Assembly (NCBI GenBank): GCA_964418585.1
Contig: CAYQMG010000053.1
Span: 39,813-103,812 of the forward strand
DNA length: 64,000 nucleotides
Reading direction: 5' to 3'
Source of the DNA: JAJRTE01 sp964418585
GTDB lineage: Bacteria; Myxococcota_A; UBA796; JAJRTE01
Within the stretch, counting starts at the first letter, position 1; each line of letters opens with the position of its first letter. The translations under genes were made by a program, and so were the position numbers. The notes under the pieces are model-generated. The model had not been told where the DNA came from, searched no databases, and saw only the letters and a program-made list of their open reading frames with translations. Positions 27,110-36,632 of this stretch are shown here, piece by piece.

Positions 27110-28777
27110 ATGGCGGTGGCTCGAGAAGCGGTGCGGGAAGAGAACCGAAACAGGCGGCGACGGAGGACGGGCGCTTTCGGCGTCTTCCTCCTCTTGTTTG
27201 TCGTCTACCAGGCCAATCTGGATTTCCTCCCTGTCTCTGATGCGTTGGGTACCACAGGCCTCGCCATCAGTATCCTGCGAGATGGAGACCTCACGTTCAC
27301 CCCGGAGCAGGACCCCGCCCTCTTCGAATGGTCCCTGGAGACGAATGGGCAGTCCAGACGGGTGACCGTGCACCACATGAACCAGGTGATCGCCGGACGC
27401 ACCGCCAGGGAGTGGTACCGCGCCGGTCGCCTCCGGGTGGCCGAGGTTCCCTACTACCTCACCAGGACCACGCGCGATGGCGTCTATGCAAACACCTTCT
27501 CCATCGGCGCGGCCGTCACGGCGCTCCCGGTCTTCGCCGGAGCCCGCCTGGGGTGGGGAGAGTCGTTCTTTCACCGAACCGACCTGATCTGGTACGCGGG
27601 CAAGGTCGCGGCCTCCCTCGCCGTGGCCCTTTCGGCCGCATTCGTGGTCCTTGCCGCGGCATGTTTCGTTCCGGTTCGCTTCGCCGTCGGTGTCGCGCTC
27701 CTCTACGGCCTGGGAACGTGCGTCTGGAGCGTGGCCAGTCAGGCGCTTTGGCAGCACGGCCCGAATCTCCTGTTTCTTGCCATCGGTGCCTGGGCCTTCC
27801 TCCATTCAGAGCGGCGGGCGAAATTCGCTGCAGCCGCCGGCTTCGCCCTGGGCATGGCTGTCCTCTGCCGCCCAACGAGTGCGATCCCGGTCGCCGTCCT
27901 CGGCGCCTACCTTTGCGTGTCCCAACGTCGCGCATGTCTCCCGTTTCTCGGTTCGGCAGCCCTGGCCGGATTCGCCCTCGCCTGGTACAATGTCGCCCTG
28001 TTCGGATCACCGTTTGCATCAGGACAAACCGAGGTCTCGGTGGCCATGGCCGAGTCCTTGACCGGGTCTCCAGATCTGTTCGGCACCCCCTTGTGGAAGG
28101 GCGCCCTCGGCCTGCTCGTGAGTCCATCGCGTGGGTTGTTCGTATATTCTCCCGTTGCTGTTGTCGGCGTCTGGGGGGGCGTCCAGGCCTGGCGCGACCC
28201 CCGCTTTCGCCTGCTCCGACCCCTCGGAATCGCCGTTGCTCTGACCTGGCTCGTGGCCTTCAAGTGGTACGACTGGTGGGGCGGATGGACGTTTGGCTAT
28301 CGTCCGCTGGTGGACACCATGGGGTTCCTGAGCCTGCTCGCGATCCCGGTCGTGCCTCGAGTCCCCGGGTCCCGTGTGCTGAGGCTGCCGGTCCTGGCGC
28401 TTGCGACATGGTCCATCCTGGTCCAAGGATTGGGCGCCTTTTGCTACAACGGGTTCGGATGGAACAATCGGACCCGGTTCGACATCGCCTTTCCGGATGG
28501 GACCACGGAGCGGACCATCGATCATGACGAGGCTGCGGAATGGGTGTCCCGGCGTGGGGGTGAGGTGGTCGGCGTCTCCAAGCTCGACGTATGTCGCAGG
28601 GAGCACCTGGAACGGCTCTGGTCCTGGTCGGACAGTCAGTTGGGATACTACCTGAAATACCCCGGGTTGGCACGTTCCGACAAGCAGTCATTCATGGCCT
28701 GGTGGTTGCGCCGATACCGGGACTTGCCGGAGGATTGGGAAGGGGGGGAAAATCGAGGGGGCCGAGGCCCGCCCTGA
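27110..28777 (+). CDS. Polytopic membrane protein, GT-C-like
   Basis: About 555 residues with roughly ten hydrophobic helices, beginning FGVFLLLFVVYQANLDFL. A large loop after the first helix (GDLTFTPEQDP...YANTFSIGAAVTALPVFAG) has the style of dolichyl-phosphate-mannose glycosyltransferase-like GT-C proteins, whose first extracytoplasmic loop carries the catalytic Asp. Acidic residues are present (SILRDGDLTF), but I cannot assign catalysis. Further helices include AGKVAASLAVALSAAFVVLA and ALAGFALAWYNVALFG. The start is uncertain: I chose ATG 27110, though ATG 27044 is possible. The C-terminal ~100 residues are soluble and Trp/Arg-rich. Glycosylation of lipids or proteins is an inference. Confidence 0.7.
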   Translation: MAVAREAVREENRNRRRRRTGAFGVFLLLFVVYQANLDFLPVSDALGTTGLAISILRDGDLTFTPEQDPALFEWSLETNGQSRRVTVHHMNQVIAGRTAREWYRAGRLRVAEVPYYLTRTTRDGVYANTFSIGAAVTALPVFAGARLGWGESFFHRTDLIWYAGKVAASLAVALSAAFVVLAAACFVPVRFAVGVALLYGLGTCVWSVASQALWQHGPNLLFLAIGAWAFLHSERRAKFAAAAGFALGMAVLCRPTSAIPVAVLGAYLCVSQRRACLPFLGSAALAGFALAWYNVALFGSPFASGQTEVSVAMAESLTGSPDLFGTPLWKGALGLLVSPSRGLFVYSPVAVVGVWGGVQAWRDPRFRLLRPLGIAVALTWLVAFKWYDWWGGWTFGYRPLVDTMGFLSLLAIPVVPRVPGSRVLRLPVLALATWSILVQGLGAFCYNGFGWNNRTRFDIAFPDGTTERTIDHDEAAEWVSRRGGEVVGVSKLDVCRREHLERLWSWSDSQLGYYLKYPGLARSDKQSFMAWWLRRYRDLPEDWEGGENRGGRGPP

Positions 28778-28856
28778 CGCGGATTGCGGGAAGAATCGAT
28801 AGAAAAAGAGGATCATGGTTGTCGGAAACCGTTATCCTTCATTGTGATTTCTTGTT

Positions 28857-30491
28857 ATGGGCAGCAGGACTGACAGGCAGGGAGATGGTCCGGACTTGGC
28901 CGGTCTCGAGCCCGGCCTGGCCCGATTTGAGCATGCCATGGACACTGAACTTCCTTCTCCCGTAGCCGCACCCGGGTCTGATGTATCGGGTTCCGAGGTG
29001 CGGTATCGTGAAGTATTCGAGCGGACGGAAAAGGGGATCGCCATCTACCGGGTGGAGGGAGACGGGGAGCGGATTGTGTTCGTGGACCTGAATCCTGCCG
29101 GGTGCCGGATGACGCGGGTGAGGCGGGAGGAGGTGGTGGGCCGGGACGTTGTGGAGATCTTTCCCGGTGTGAAGGCCATGGGATTGCACGAGGTGTTCCT
29201 GGACGTGTGGCGAACCGGCCGTGCGCGACGGCACCCGGTGGCGCGGTATCGGGACGAGCGGCTTCAGTCCTGGTTTGACAACGAGGTATTTCGACTGTCG
29301 TCCGGTGAGATTGTTGCTGTGTTCGAGGATGCGACGGCGCAGCACCGGTTCGAGGAAGCGCAGGAACGGTCGAGGCAACGTTTGCTGGATGCGCAGCGCC
29401 TGGGTCGCGTGGGATTTCTCGATTGGGACCTGGTCACGGGCGAGGTGGTCTGGTCCGACGAATTTTGCCGCCAGGTTGGTGTGCCGTTGAGCAAGCGAGT
29501 TCAGACGGTGGAGACCACGCTGGCGTTGGTCCACCCGGACGACCGCACCAGAGTGGAAGCGGCCCCCCGTGCGGCGGTCATGGGGGAGGCAGTTTACGAA
29601 GCGCACCATCGGGTGCTGCGGCCGGACGGTCGAGTGGCCTGGGTTCAGGCCCAGGCCAGGCTGGAGCGGGATGAAGCGGGGCGGCCGATTCGTCTGCTGG
29701 GCACGGTGGTGGACGTGACGGAGTTGCAGCATACCAACGAGCGTCTGCGTCGTCTCAACGAGGAGTTGGAGCACCGGGTGGCGGAACGGACTGCGCGCCT
29801 GGAGGCGGCCAACCGGGAACTGGAGAATTTTGCGAATTCGGTGTCTCATGACCTCCAGACGCCGCTCCGGGCGATTCAGGGGTTCGCGGACATTCTCGCC
29901 CGGCAATATCGGGACCAATTGCCGGAGGAAGCGGTGGCGTATTTTGACCACATCGCGGCTGCTTCGCGGACGATGGCGTGTCTGATCCAGGATCTTCACG
30001 CGTATGCGAAGCTTGGGCGGCAGCCGGTGCGGATACGGCCGGTGGAACTTGGGCGGGCCGTGGACCAGGCCTGGACGCTGCTGAGCGCGCGAGTGGAGGA
30101 GGAGCGGGCCGAGATTCGGGTTCACGGGGAGTTGCCGCGGGTGAAGGCGGATCCATTGCTTCTGGAGCGTATGCTTGCCAACTTGATGGAGAACGCCATC
30201 ACGTACCACGGGCGAGGGGTTCGTCCTCGAGTCGAGGTGCGAGGATGGCAGGAAGGTGACCGGGTGACCCTGGAGATCCGGGACAATGGGATCGGGATCC
30301 CGAGGCGGTTTCATCGGAAGATTTTCGACATCTTCCAGCGTCTGCACCCTCAGGAAAGCTACCAGGGAACCGGGGTGGGGTTGGCGGTTGTGCAAAAGTG
30401 TGCGAGCCTGCAGGAAGGCACCGTTTCGGTGGAATCGGAACCGGGGGAGGGGAGCGCGTTTCGGGTGACCTTCCGGGGAGCAGGCGCATGA
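28857..30491 (+). CDS. Soluble PAS-PAS sensor histidine kinase
   Basis: A 544-residue kinase without transmembrane segments. PAS 1 (about 40-150) contains FVDLNPAGCRMTRVRREEVVG, and PAS 2 (about 175-285) contains GFLDWDLVTGEVVWSDEF and ends in a PAC sequence, RLLGTVVDVTEL. A coiled coil leads to the dimerisation helix with the phosphoacceptor His in SVSHDLQTPLR (about residue 331). The ATPase domain has the N box NLMENAITYH, G1 DNGIGIP and G2 GTGVGLAVV, complete for activity, and resembles phytochrome-type kinases. No strong ribosome-binding site precedes 28857, and ATG 28938 is an alternative start. The stop overlaps an ATG of the frame that leads into the next kinase gene. Confidence 0.9.
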   Translation: MGSRTDRQGDGPDLAGLEPGLARFEHAMDTELPSPVAAPGSDVSGSEVRYREVFERTEKGIAIYRVEGDGERIVFVDLNPAGCRMTRVRREEVVGRDVVEIFPGVKAMGLHEVFLDVWRTGRARRHPVARYRDERLQSWFDNEVFRLSSGEIVAVFEDATAQHRFEEAQERSRQRLLDAQRLGRVGFLDWDLVTGEVVWSDEFCRQVGVPLSKRVQTVETTLALVHPDDRTRVEAAPRAAVMGEAVYEAHHRVLRPDGRVAWVQAQARLERDEAGRPIRLLGTVVDVTELQHTNERLRRLNEELEHRVAERTARLEAANRELENFANSVSHDLQTPLRAIQGFADILARQYRDQLPEEAVAYFDHIAAASRTMACLIQDLHAYAKLGRQPVRIRPVELGRAVDQAWTLLSARVEEERAEIRVHGELPRVKADPLLLERMLANLMENAITYHGRGVRPRVEVRGWQEGDRVTLEIRDNGIGIPRRFHRKIFDIFQRLHPQESYQGTGVGLAVVQKCASLQEGTVSVESEPGEGSAFRVTFRGAGA

Positions 30492-30631
30492 TGAGGCGAG
30501 ACCCGCACGGAGCCTGGGAGGGGGAAGCCGAGGGGAAGGCTGGGGCCGCCCGGGAACGACGTTCCCTGGGCCCGCAGGGGTTGACGGCTGAGGGCGAGGG
30601 GAATGGAAAACAGAGACAGGGGGGGACAACC

Positions 30632-33469
30632 ATGGAGACTCGAGGTGCAAGGAACCGTGCCCGCGTCCTTTACGTGGACGACAATCCGCACGACGTGGCC
30701 CTGGTTCAATATGTTCTGGAGGTGGAGCACGCGGAATTCGAGTTGATTGTGGCCCGGAGCTACGACGACCTGGACCAGGCGTTGGATCGGGGCGGATTCG
30801 ACGTGGCCGTGTCCGACTACAATGTGCTTGGTCACACGGGGCTGGAGATCGTGGACCGGATTCGGGAGCGCATGAACGATGTGCCGTTCGTCCTTCTCAC
30901 CGGGACCGGCTCCGAGGAGGTGGTGGTGGAAGCGCTCAGGCGCGGGGTGGACGACTATGTCATCAAGACCCCGACCCACATTCGGCAACTCCCCCACAGG
31001 CTAAATCTCCTGTTGCGCAAACGGAACCTGGAGCGGGACCGGGCCATGGCCCTTGCGGCCCTCATGTTGGCGTCGGCGAGTCATCGGGCGCTTTTGGAAA
31101 CGAGTCCGGATGCCATGCTGGTCCTGGGCGACAACCGCGAGATCTGGTTTGCCAATCCGGCTGCGGAGGCGATGTTCGGCGCGCCTCGGGGGGGACTGGT
31201 GGGCGAGGTGTTCGAGTTGCCCATTGCAGAACCGGGTCAGGCGGTGGACGTGGAGATTCGGAGGGGGAAGGCCGGGGTATGTCTGGGGGAACTTCGGGCG
31301 GTGAGCACCACCTGGGAGGGGAAATCCGCCACCCTGGCGGTGATCCGGGATGTCACCGAGCGGTCCCGGTTGCTTGCCGAGCAGCGGGCGCTGGCACGGG
31401 CATCCAGTATCCTGCTGGAGAGTGAGTCGCTGGAGGAGGTGCTGGCCGAGGTATTGGATCAACTCAAGCAGGTAGTGGGTGCGGACGCAGGATACGTGGT
31501 TCGTCGAAAGGAGGGGGCGCACGAGGTCCTGGTGCAGGATCCGGGAAGTCGAATTTGTGCCATCACTTCCACGGGATGTGGTCCGATTCGGGGGCTTCGG
31601 CTCAAGGCCTACGACATTGGCGAACCCCTGTTCGAGAACGATTTCCCCAACTCCCCTTATGCGGATTTCCTCCCCTCGGGCCACATCGAACTGGACAACG
31701 TCCTCTTCTGCCCCGTGCGTACCCCACGCGGGATCTGGGGGCTCATCGGCCTGGCGAACAAACCCGGCGGATTCGTGGAGAGCGACGCCGTGGTCACCAC
31801 CGCATTCGGCCGCATCGTGGCCCTGGCCATCGAGCGACAGTCGTATCTCGAGTCACTCCGCGAATCGGAGTCCCGGTTTCGTGCGATCTTTGACAACGCC
31901 ATGGACGGAATCGTGCTGTCGGACATGGAGACCGGGCGGATACTGCTTGCGAACCAGGCCATGTGTCGTCTCGTCGGATACACCTGCCAGGAACTGGTTC
32001 GGCGGAAGCTGTGCGACGTGATTCCCACGGGCGAGTTGCCCGGAGAGCAGATACCCCTTGGAGGTGGAAACGGGGAGGACCGTGCCATTCTCGGAGAGGT
32101 GACCATCCGGCGGTCGGACGGCCAGGTACGGCATGCAGAGGTGCATGCCGTGCGGCTGGGCATCGAGGGGCGGGACGTGCTCGTCGGCGTACTCCGGGAC
32201 GTTACCGAGCGAAGGCAGTTGCAGGCCGTGATGGCCCAGTCGGATCGGTTGGCCACCATGGGCATGTTGGCAGCCGGGGTGGCGCACGAGATCAACAACC
32301 CGCTGGCCTACCTCCTCTACAATCTGGAAACCGCCGTGGAGGATCTCGGAAAGCTTATCGGCGCGCAGGGACAGGGGGATGACGCCCGGGACGCGGGAGA
32401 GGGCGAGGGGAGTCCCGACCCGGGGTTGCAGACACGGGAGGCCCTGATCGGACTGCTCGAGGACATCTACTTCCGGGTGCGGGAGGCAGAGACCGGCGCC
32501 CAGCGCATCCGGAGTATCACGCGGGGGCTGGGCTCGTTCTCCCGGGTGGAGCAACCGGAGCGGACCGAGATCGATCTGGTCGCAGCGGTGGAGCATGCGA
32601 TCAACATGGCGCGAAACGAAATCAAGTACCGGGCTCGACTGGTCAAGGATCTGGCCCCGGTTCCCCCTGTGTTGGCGAGCGAGGGGCGGTTGGCCCAGGT
32701 GGCGCTCAACCTCCTGGTGAACGCGGCTCAGGCCATGGAGGAAGGGGATGTCGAGCACAATCAGATTCGAGTGCGCACCTGGGCTTCCGGAGAAGGGGTG
32801 TTCCTGGAGGTGAGCGATACCGGGGAGGGCATTGCAGAATCGGACCTGGACAAGATCTTCGAGCCGTTTTTCAGCACAAAACCGGTGGGGGTCGGTTCCG
32901 GGCTCGGTCTCTCCATTTGCAAGAAAATCGTCTCCGAGTGCGGCGGAGAGATTTCGGTGTCGAGCGTTCGGGGCGAGGGCACCCGCTTCGTGGTTCGGCT
33001 CCCTCGAGCCTCCAGGCGCCCGGAGGACTCCTCGGGAAAAACCGAGGTATCGCCCAAAGCGCCTGTGCGTGGTCGGGTCCTCGTGGTGGATGATGAACCC
33101 TCGGTCCGCCGGATCCTCCAGCGGCTCCTGGGCAAGCACCACGTGGTCATCGCCGTGGAATCCGGAGAGGCCGCTCGAGCTTTGGTGGAAACCGACCGGG
33201 ATTTCGATGTCATCTTGTGCGATGTGATGATGTCCGGGGGCTCGGGCATGGAGTTCCACCGGTGGCTCCGGGAGGTGGACGAACCCCTGGCTCGTCGGGT
33301 CGTGTTCATGAGCGGTGGCGCCTTCACTCCAGGGGCCCGGGACTACCTGGGCGGCATCGAGAATCGCCGCATCGAGAAGCCGTTCGACATGGACAAGCTC
33401 CGCACGCTCGTCTCGGAACTGGTCGCCGCCGCGCGCGGCGTCAGGCCGCCTGGGGCCCCTTCCGGCTAG
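30632..33469 (+). CDS. Hybrid histidine kinase: REC-PAS-GAF-PAS-HisKA-HATPase-REC
   Basis: A 945-residue soluble signalling protein. The N-terminal receiver (about 8-125) has the acidic pair VDDN, the phospho-Asp in VSDYNVLG (about 61), LLTGTG and VIKT. A PAS domain, a GAF domain (about 255-400, ...VVGADAGYVVRRK) and a second PAS (about 410-520) follow. The kinase core carries GVAHEINNPLAYLLYN (His about 552), NLLVNAAQAM, DTGEGI and GSGLGLSICKK. A C-terminal receiver has VVDDEPS, phospho-Asp in ILCDVMM (about 864) and EKPFD. The ATG at 30632, after a run of seven Gs, starts right at the receiver; the frame is open upstream to an ATG overlapping the previous stop, so coupling to the upstream kinase is possible. 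The double-receiver layout suggests a phosphorelay. Confidence 0.92.
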   Translation: METRGARNRARVLYVDDNPHDVALVQYVLEVEHAEFELIVARSYDDLDQALDRGGFDVAVSDYNVLGHTGLEIVDRIRERMNDVPFVLLTGTGSEEVVVEALRRGVDDYVIKTPTHIRQLPHRLNLLLRKRNLERDRAMALAALMLASASHRALLETSPDAMLVLGDNREIWFANPAAEAMFGAPRGGLVGEVFELPIAEPGQAVDVEIRRGKAGVCLGELRAVSTTWEGKSATLAVIRDVTERSRLLAEQRALARASSILLESESLEEVLAEVLDQLKQVVGADAGYVVRRKEGAHEVLVQDPGSRICAITSTGCGPIRGLRLKAYDIGEPLFENDFPNSPYADFLPSGHIELDNVLFCPVRTPRGIWGLIGLANKPGGFVESDAVVTTAFGRIVALAIERQSYLESLRESESRFRAIFDNAMDGIVLSDMETGRILLANQAMCRLVGYTCQELVRRKLCDVIPTGELPGEQIPLGGGNGEDRAILGEVTIRRSDGQVRHAEVHAVRLGIEGRDVLVGVLRDVTERRQLQAVMAQSDRLATMGMLAAGVAHEINNPLAYLLYNLETAVEDLGKLIGAQGQGDDARDAGEGEGSPDPGLQTREALIGLLEDIYFRVREAETGAQRIRSITRGLGSFSRVEQPERTEIDLVAAVEHAINMARNEIKYRARLVKDLAPVPPVLASEGRLAQVALNLLVNAAQAMEEGDVEHNQIRVRTWASGEGVFLEVSDTGEGIAESDLDKIFEPFFSTKPVGVGSGLGLSICKKIVSECGGEISVSSVRGEGTRFVVRLPRASRRPEDSSGKTEVSPKAPVRGRVLVVDDEPSVRRILQRLLGKHHVVIAVESGEAARALVETDRDFDVILCDVMMSGGSGMEFHRWLREVDEPLARRVVFMSGGAFTPGARDYLGGIENRRIEKPFDMDKLRTLVSELVAAARGVRPPGAPSG

Positions 33470-33478
33470 GGCCTCGAC

Positions 33479-33506
33479 TTGTGTCCGCTTCTTCCTGTGG
33501 TAGAAT
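33479..33506 (+). promoter_or_regulatory. Possible promoter for the prolyl oligopeptidase
   Basis: TTGTGT (33479-33484), 16 bases, TAGAAT (33501-33506), within the 102-base gap after the hybrid kinase. It would start transcription about 60 bases before the ATG at 33572. Confidence 0.4.
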
Positions 33507-33571
33507 GAGAGCGCCGGGCCGCACCCGCGGTCACGGCTCATCCAGAAACGATATTTCAGCAAGGAGTGGAC

Positions 33572-35749
33572 ATGCTGCCAGGTCAGCTTTGCCGGTCATG
33601 GAATCTGGTCTTGTTGGGCTGCCTCACCGCAGCCGCGGGCTGTGCGCCCAAGCAGGTGGCAAGCCCGGTGAAGGAGGAGCCGGGACCGGACCTGGCTCGA
33701 AGGGACAACGTGGTCGACGTGTTGCATGGAGTCGAGGTCCCCGACCCCTATCGGTGGCTCGAGGACGACTCATCCGAGGAGGTGATCGCCTGGACCCGCG
33801 CCAGGAATCAGGAGTTCTTTGCCGCAACCGACGGATTGCCGCAGCGTGCCTGGTTGTACGACCGGTACCAACACCTGTGGCGCTACGATGACGAGTCGGT
33901 ACCGAATCCCTGCCTGCTGTCAGACCGTGTGCTCTACAGCACCAAACGCGCGGACCAGGACAAGTGGGTGATGCACCTCAAGGAAGGGATGGACGGTGAG
34001 GGCCGGGTCGTCCTGGACCCGAACACCTGGGCGGCAACGGACACGCTGGCCGGTTTCTATCCCTCCCCGGATTGCCGGTATGCGGTCTATGGCGTGGCTC
34101 ACGCCGGCGACGAAAACCCGGTCCTCCACGTGCTCGACCTGGACACCCTCGAGGTCTTGCCCGACACATTCCGAGGCTGGCGGCAGGAAGATGTGGCATG
34201 GCGCCACGACAACTCGGGTTTCTATTACGCGGCTCGACCGCTCAAGGGAGAAGTGCCGGAGGGGGAGGAGCACTACTGGCACCGGGTTTGGTTCCATCGT
34301 TTGGGGACTCAGGCCGAGGAGGACACGCTCTACTTTTTCGACGACAAGATCAAGGAACGCTTTCATGGCGTCACCATCAGCGAGGACGGTCGCTGGATGG
34401 TGATGTATCGCAGCATGTTCAACAAGAGCGAAGTCTGGCTGAAGGACCTCGAGGCCGATTCGGACCCGGTTCCGGTGGCCACCGGAATGGACCACGAGTA
34501 TCACGTCGACGTGGTGGAGGGCCGACTTTTCATCACGACCGATATGGATGCCCCGCGGTGGCGGGTCATGACCACCACGGTGGATCAACCCGGGAAAGAC
34601 CACTGGACCGAATTCATCCCCGAAGGCGAAAGCACCCTCACCCGGTTGGTCCCTGTGGCCGGGCGCCTCTACGCGGTCTATCAGCACAATGCGGCGACTC
34701 GAATCGCGGTGTACGACCTCGAGGGGCGCCATTTGCAGGACATGAAGCTCCCAACCATGGGGTCTGCGTCGGTCTTCGGCCACTGGTCGAGGGGACCTGT
34801 TTGGGTGCAGTTCGCAAGCTTCGCCCATCCCACCACGGTCTACACCTATGACCCCGACGAAAACCAGTTGACCCTCTACAAGAAGTCTCCGATCGATATC
34901 GACCCCTCGAACATCGTGGTGGAGCAGGTCTGGTATCCCTCCAAGGACGGAACTCGTGTCAGCATGTTCCTCATTCACGACAAGGATGCGCCTCGGGACG
35001 GGTCGGTGCCCTACTTGCTGACCGGCTACGGCGGATTCAACATCTCCCTCACCCCTTATTTCTCCACTGTCTACGCGGTTTGGGTCCAGTGCGGCGGGGG
35101 CGTGGCCATCCCGAACCTTCGCGGTGGGGGCGAGTACGGGCGCGCATGGCACGAGGCTGGAATGCGGGAACACAAACAGAACGTCTTCGATGATTTCATC
35201 GCCGCCGCAGAATGGTTGCTGGACAATCAGGTGACCAGCAGGGACCGCCTGGCCATCCGGGGAGGAAGCAACGGGGGACTCCTCGTGGCTGCGGCGGTCA
35301 CGCAACGGCCCGACCTGTTCGCGGCCGTCCTCTGCGCCGTTCCACTGGCCGACATGATTCGATACCACCTGTTCGGACTGGGGAATATCTGGTCCGAGGA
35401 GTATGGGAACGCGGACGACCCCGAGATGTTCCCCTACCTGTTCGCCTACTCCCCCTACCACAACGTGGTGAAGGGGACCGACTACCCGGCCGTCCTGGTC
35501 ACCGGAAGCGCAAACGACGCGAGAACTGCACCTGCTCACGCACGAAAGTTCTTCGCCGCACTCCGGTGGGCCGACGCCGACCACGGAACACGGCAGCCCA
35601 TCCTCCTGCATATCCAGGACCAATCCGGGCACAGCGGCGCGGTCACCATTGACATGCAGGCAGACCAGGTCTCGAGGCACATGGCGTTCCTGATGGAACA
35701 GATAGGGCTCCAGGTCCCGGCGGAATCATCCGGGTCATCCTCCCCGTGA
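33572..35749 (+). CDS. Prolyl oligopeptidase (S9A) lipoprotein
   Basis: A 725-residue serine peptidase that cleaves short peptides after proline. The ATG at 33572 is chosen because AAGGAG lies five bases upstream. The signal peptide ends in a lipobox, AAAGC, so the enzyme is probably anchored on the periplasmic side of a membrane. The N-terminal region has the S9A hallmark HGVEVPDPYRWLED and a seven-bladed propeller to about residue 430. The catalytic domain holds the Ser in GGSNGG (about 566), Asp in SANDARTAP (about 649) and His in QSGHSGA (about 686), all in the right order. The length matches the family, with no truncation. Confidence 0.95.
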   Translation: MLPGQLCRSWNLVLLGCLTAAAGCAPKQVASPVKEEPGPDLARRDNVVDVLHGVEVPDPYRWLEDDSSEEVIAWTRARNQEFFAATDGLPQRAWLYDRYQHLWRYDDESVPNPCLLSDRVLYSTKRADQDKWVMHLKEGMDGEGRVVLDPNTWAATDTLAGFYPSPDCRYAVYGVAHAGDENPVLHVLDLDTLEVLPDTFRGWRQEDVAWRHDNSGFYYAARPLKGEVPEGEEHYWHRVWFHRLGTQAEEDTLYFFDDKIKERFHGVTISEDGRWMVMYRSMFNKSEVWLKDLEADSDPVPVATGMDHEYHVDVVEGRLFITTDMDAPRWRVMTTTVDQPGKDHWTEFIPEGESTLTRLVPVAGRLYAVYQHNAATRIAVYDLEGRHLQDMKLPTMGSASVFGHWSRGPVWVQFASFAHPTTVYTYDPDENQLTLYKKSPIDIDPSNIVVEQVWYPSKDGTRVSMFLIHDKDAPRDGSVPYLLTGYGGFNISLTPYFSTVYAVWVQCGGGVAIPNLRGGGEYGRAWHEAGMREHKQNVFDDFIAAAEWLLDNQVTSRDRLAIRGGSNGGLLVAAAVTQRPDLFAAVLCAVPLADMIRYHLFGLGNIWSEEYGNADDPEMFPYLFAYSPYHNVVKGTDYPAVLVTGSANDARTAPAHARKFFAALRWADADHGTRQPILLHIQDQSGHSGAVTIDMQADQVSRHMAFLMEQIGLQVPAESSGSSSP

Positions 35750-35818
35750 CCTGGCCCTTTGTCACTTCGGGTTCAGCGCCGGGCGGGTCCGGGACTCGCC
35801 CGGAACGAGGAGGTGACC

Positions 35819-36442
35819 ATGGTACGAAGGAGACACCCTCGGGTTCTTTTCCTGGCCGTCTTGCCTCTCCTCTCGGCCTGTTCCGGACAGGGCGGGGAGA
35901 CCACGCAGACGCCGGCGGTCACCGACGCTCCAACCGTGCTCACCTCGCCTGGGCCTCCTTCCGGGTCGCTCACACCCCACCCGACGCCGGCCGGTGAGCC
36001 CACCCAGGCTCCTCCAGCACACGCGACACCGGGGGCCACTCCTGTCCTCGCCCCGTCAGGTTACGCCGATGTGGTCTCTGTCAAAACCACAGGAACGCCG
36101 GGCGACTACACCTTTGCCGTCACCCTGCACAGCCCCGATACCGGGTGCGAGCAGTACGCGGACTGGTGGGAGGTGCTCGACGAGCAGGGGAGCCTGTTGT
36201 ACCGCCGAATTCTCAACCACAGCCATCCGGACGAGCAACCGTTTACCCGTACTGGTGGACCGGTCCCGGTGGAATCGGCTCAGAAGGTGATCGTGCGAGG
36301 CCACATGAACACCACCGGGTATGGTGGTCAGGCCATGTCCGGGACGGTCGAGGCGGGATTTTCCGCGGACGCCGGTATTGGAGCCGACTTTGCCCCTGAC
36401 GCGGCCTCGTTGGAGCCTCAACCGGACGGTTGCGCTTTCTGA
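35819..36442 (+). CDS. Conserved-looking lipoprotein of unknown function
   Basis: A 207-residue lipoprotein with start at 35819 (GAGGAGGTGACC upstream) and lipobox PLLSAC. A Thr/Pro linker is followed by a compact C-terminal domain of about 125 residues that reads as strongly constrained: VTLHSPDTGCEQYADWWEV, LLYRRILNHSHPDEQPFTR and VRGHMNTTGYGGQAMSG. The paired His residues, Cys and Trp-Trp could make a metal or ligand site. I do not recognise a named family. It is 69 bases downstream of the peptidase gene on the same strand and may share its transcript. Twin GC hairpins follow at 36508-36585. Confidence 0.8.
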   Translation: MVRRRHPRVLFLAVLPLLSACSGQGGETTQTPAVTDAPTVLTSPGPPSGSLTPHPTPAGEPTQAPPAHATPGATPVLAPSGYADVVSVKTTGTPGDYTFAVTLHSPDTGCEQYADWWEVLDEQGSLLYRRILNHSHPDEQPFTRTGGPVPVESAQKVIVRGHMNTTGYGGQAMSGTVEAGFSADAGIGADFAPDAASLEPQPDGCAF

Positions 36443-36507
36443 TGAACCGAGTTCGAGGGACCGGGTTGCCGTCGACCCACCGCGGATGGTGGGTGTGGAG
36501 CAGTCAT

Positions 36508-36585
36508 CCCTCCGCACGGGGGGAGGTCGGCGGTTCAGGTTCGGTCAGTTCGGGCTTGGCCCAGGCACCCCTCCACGGGGGGAGG
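36508..36585 (+). terminator. Twin GC-rich hairpins, candidate terminator
   Basis: Two related sequences, 36508-36526 and 36568-36585, each pair CCTCC with GGAGG across a G-rich loop. The second is followed by ACCGCCTTTTCT. They lie between the convergent lipoprotein and MopE genes, where a bidirectional transcription stop would be expected. The rest of the 190-base gap holds nothing else I can identify. Confidence 0.35.
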
Positions 36586-36632
36586 ACCGCCTTTTCTGGG
36601 GGGAGGGGCGTGCTTTCCGGCGACAGGGTGAG

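Noticed and set aside
26687..27805. A 372-codon minus-strand frame crossing the divergent gap at 26568-27109
   Set aside because: It runs through the coding region of the polytopic membrane protein on the other strand, carries no domain, and its 3' part overlaps the cyclase promoter.
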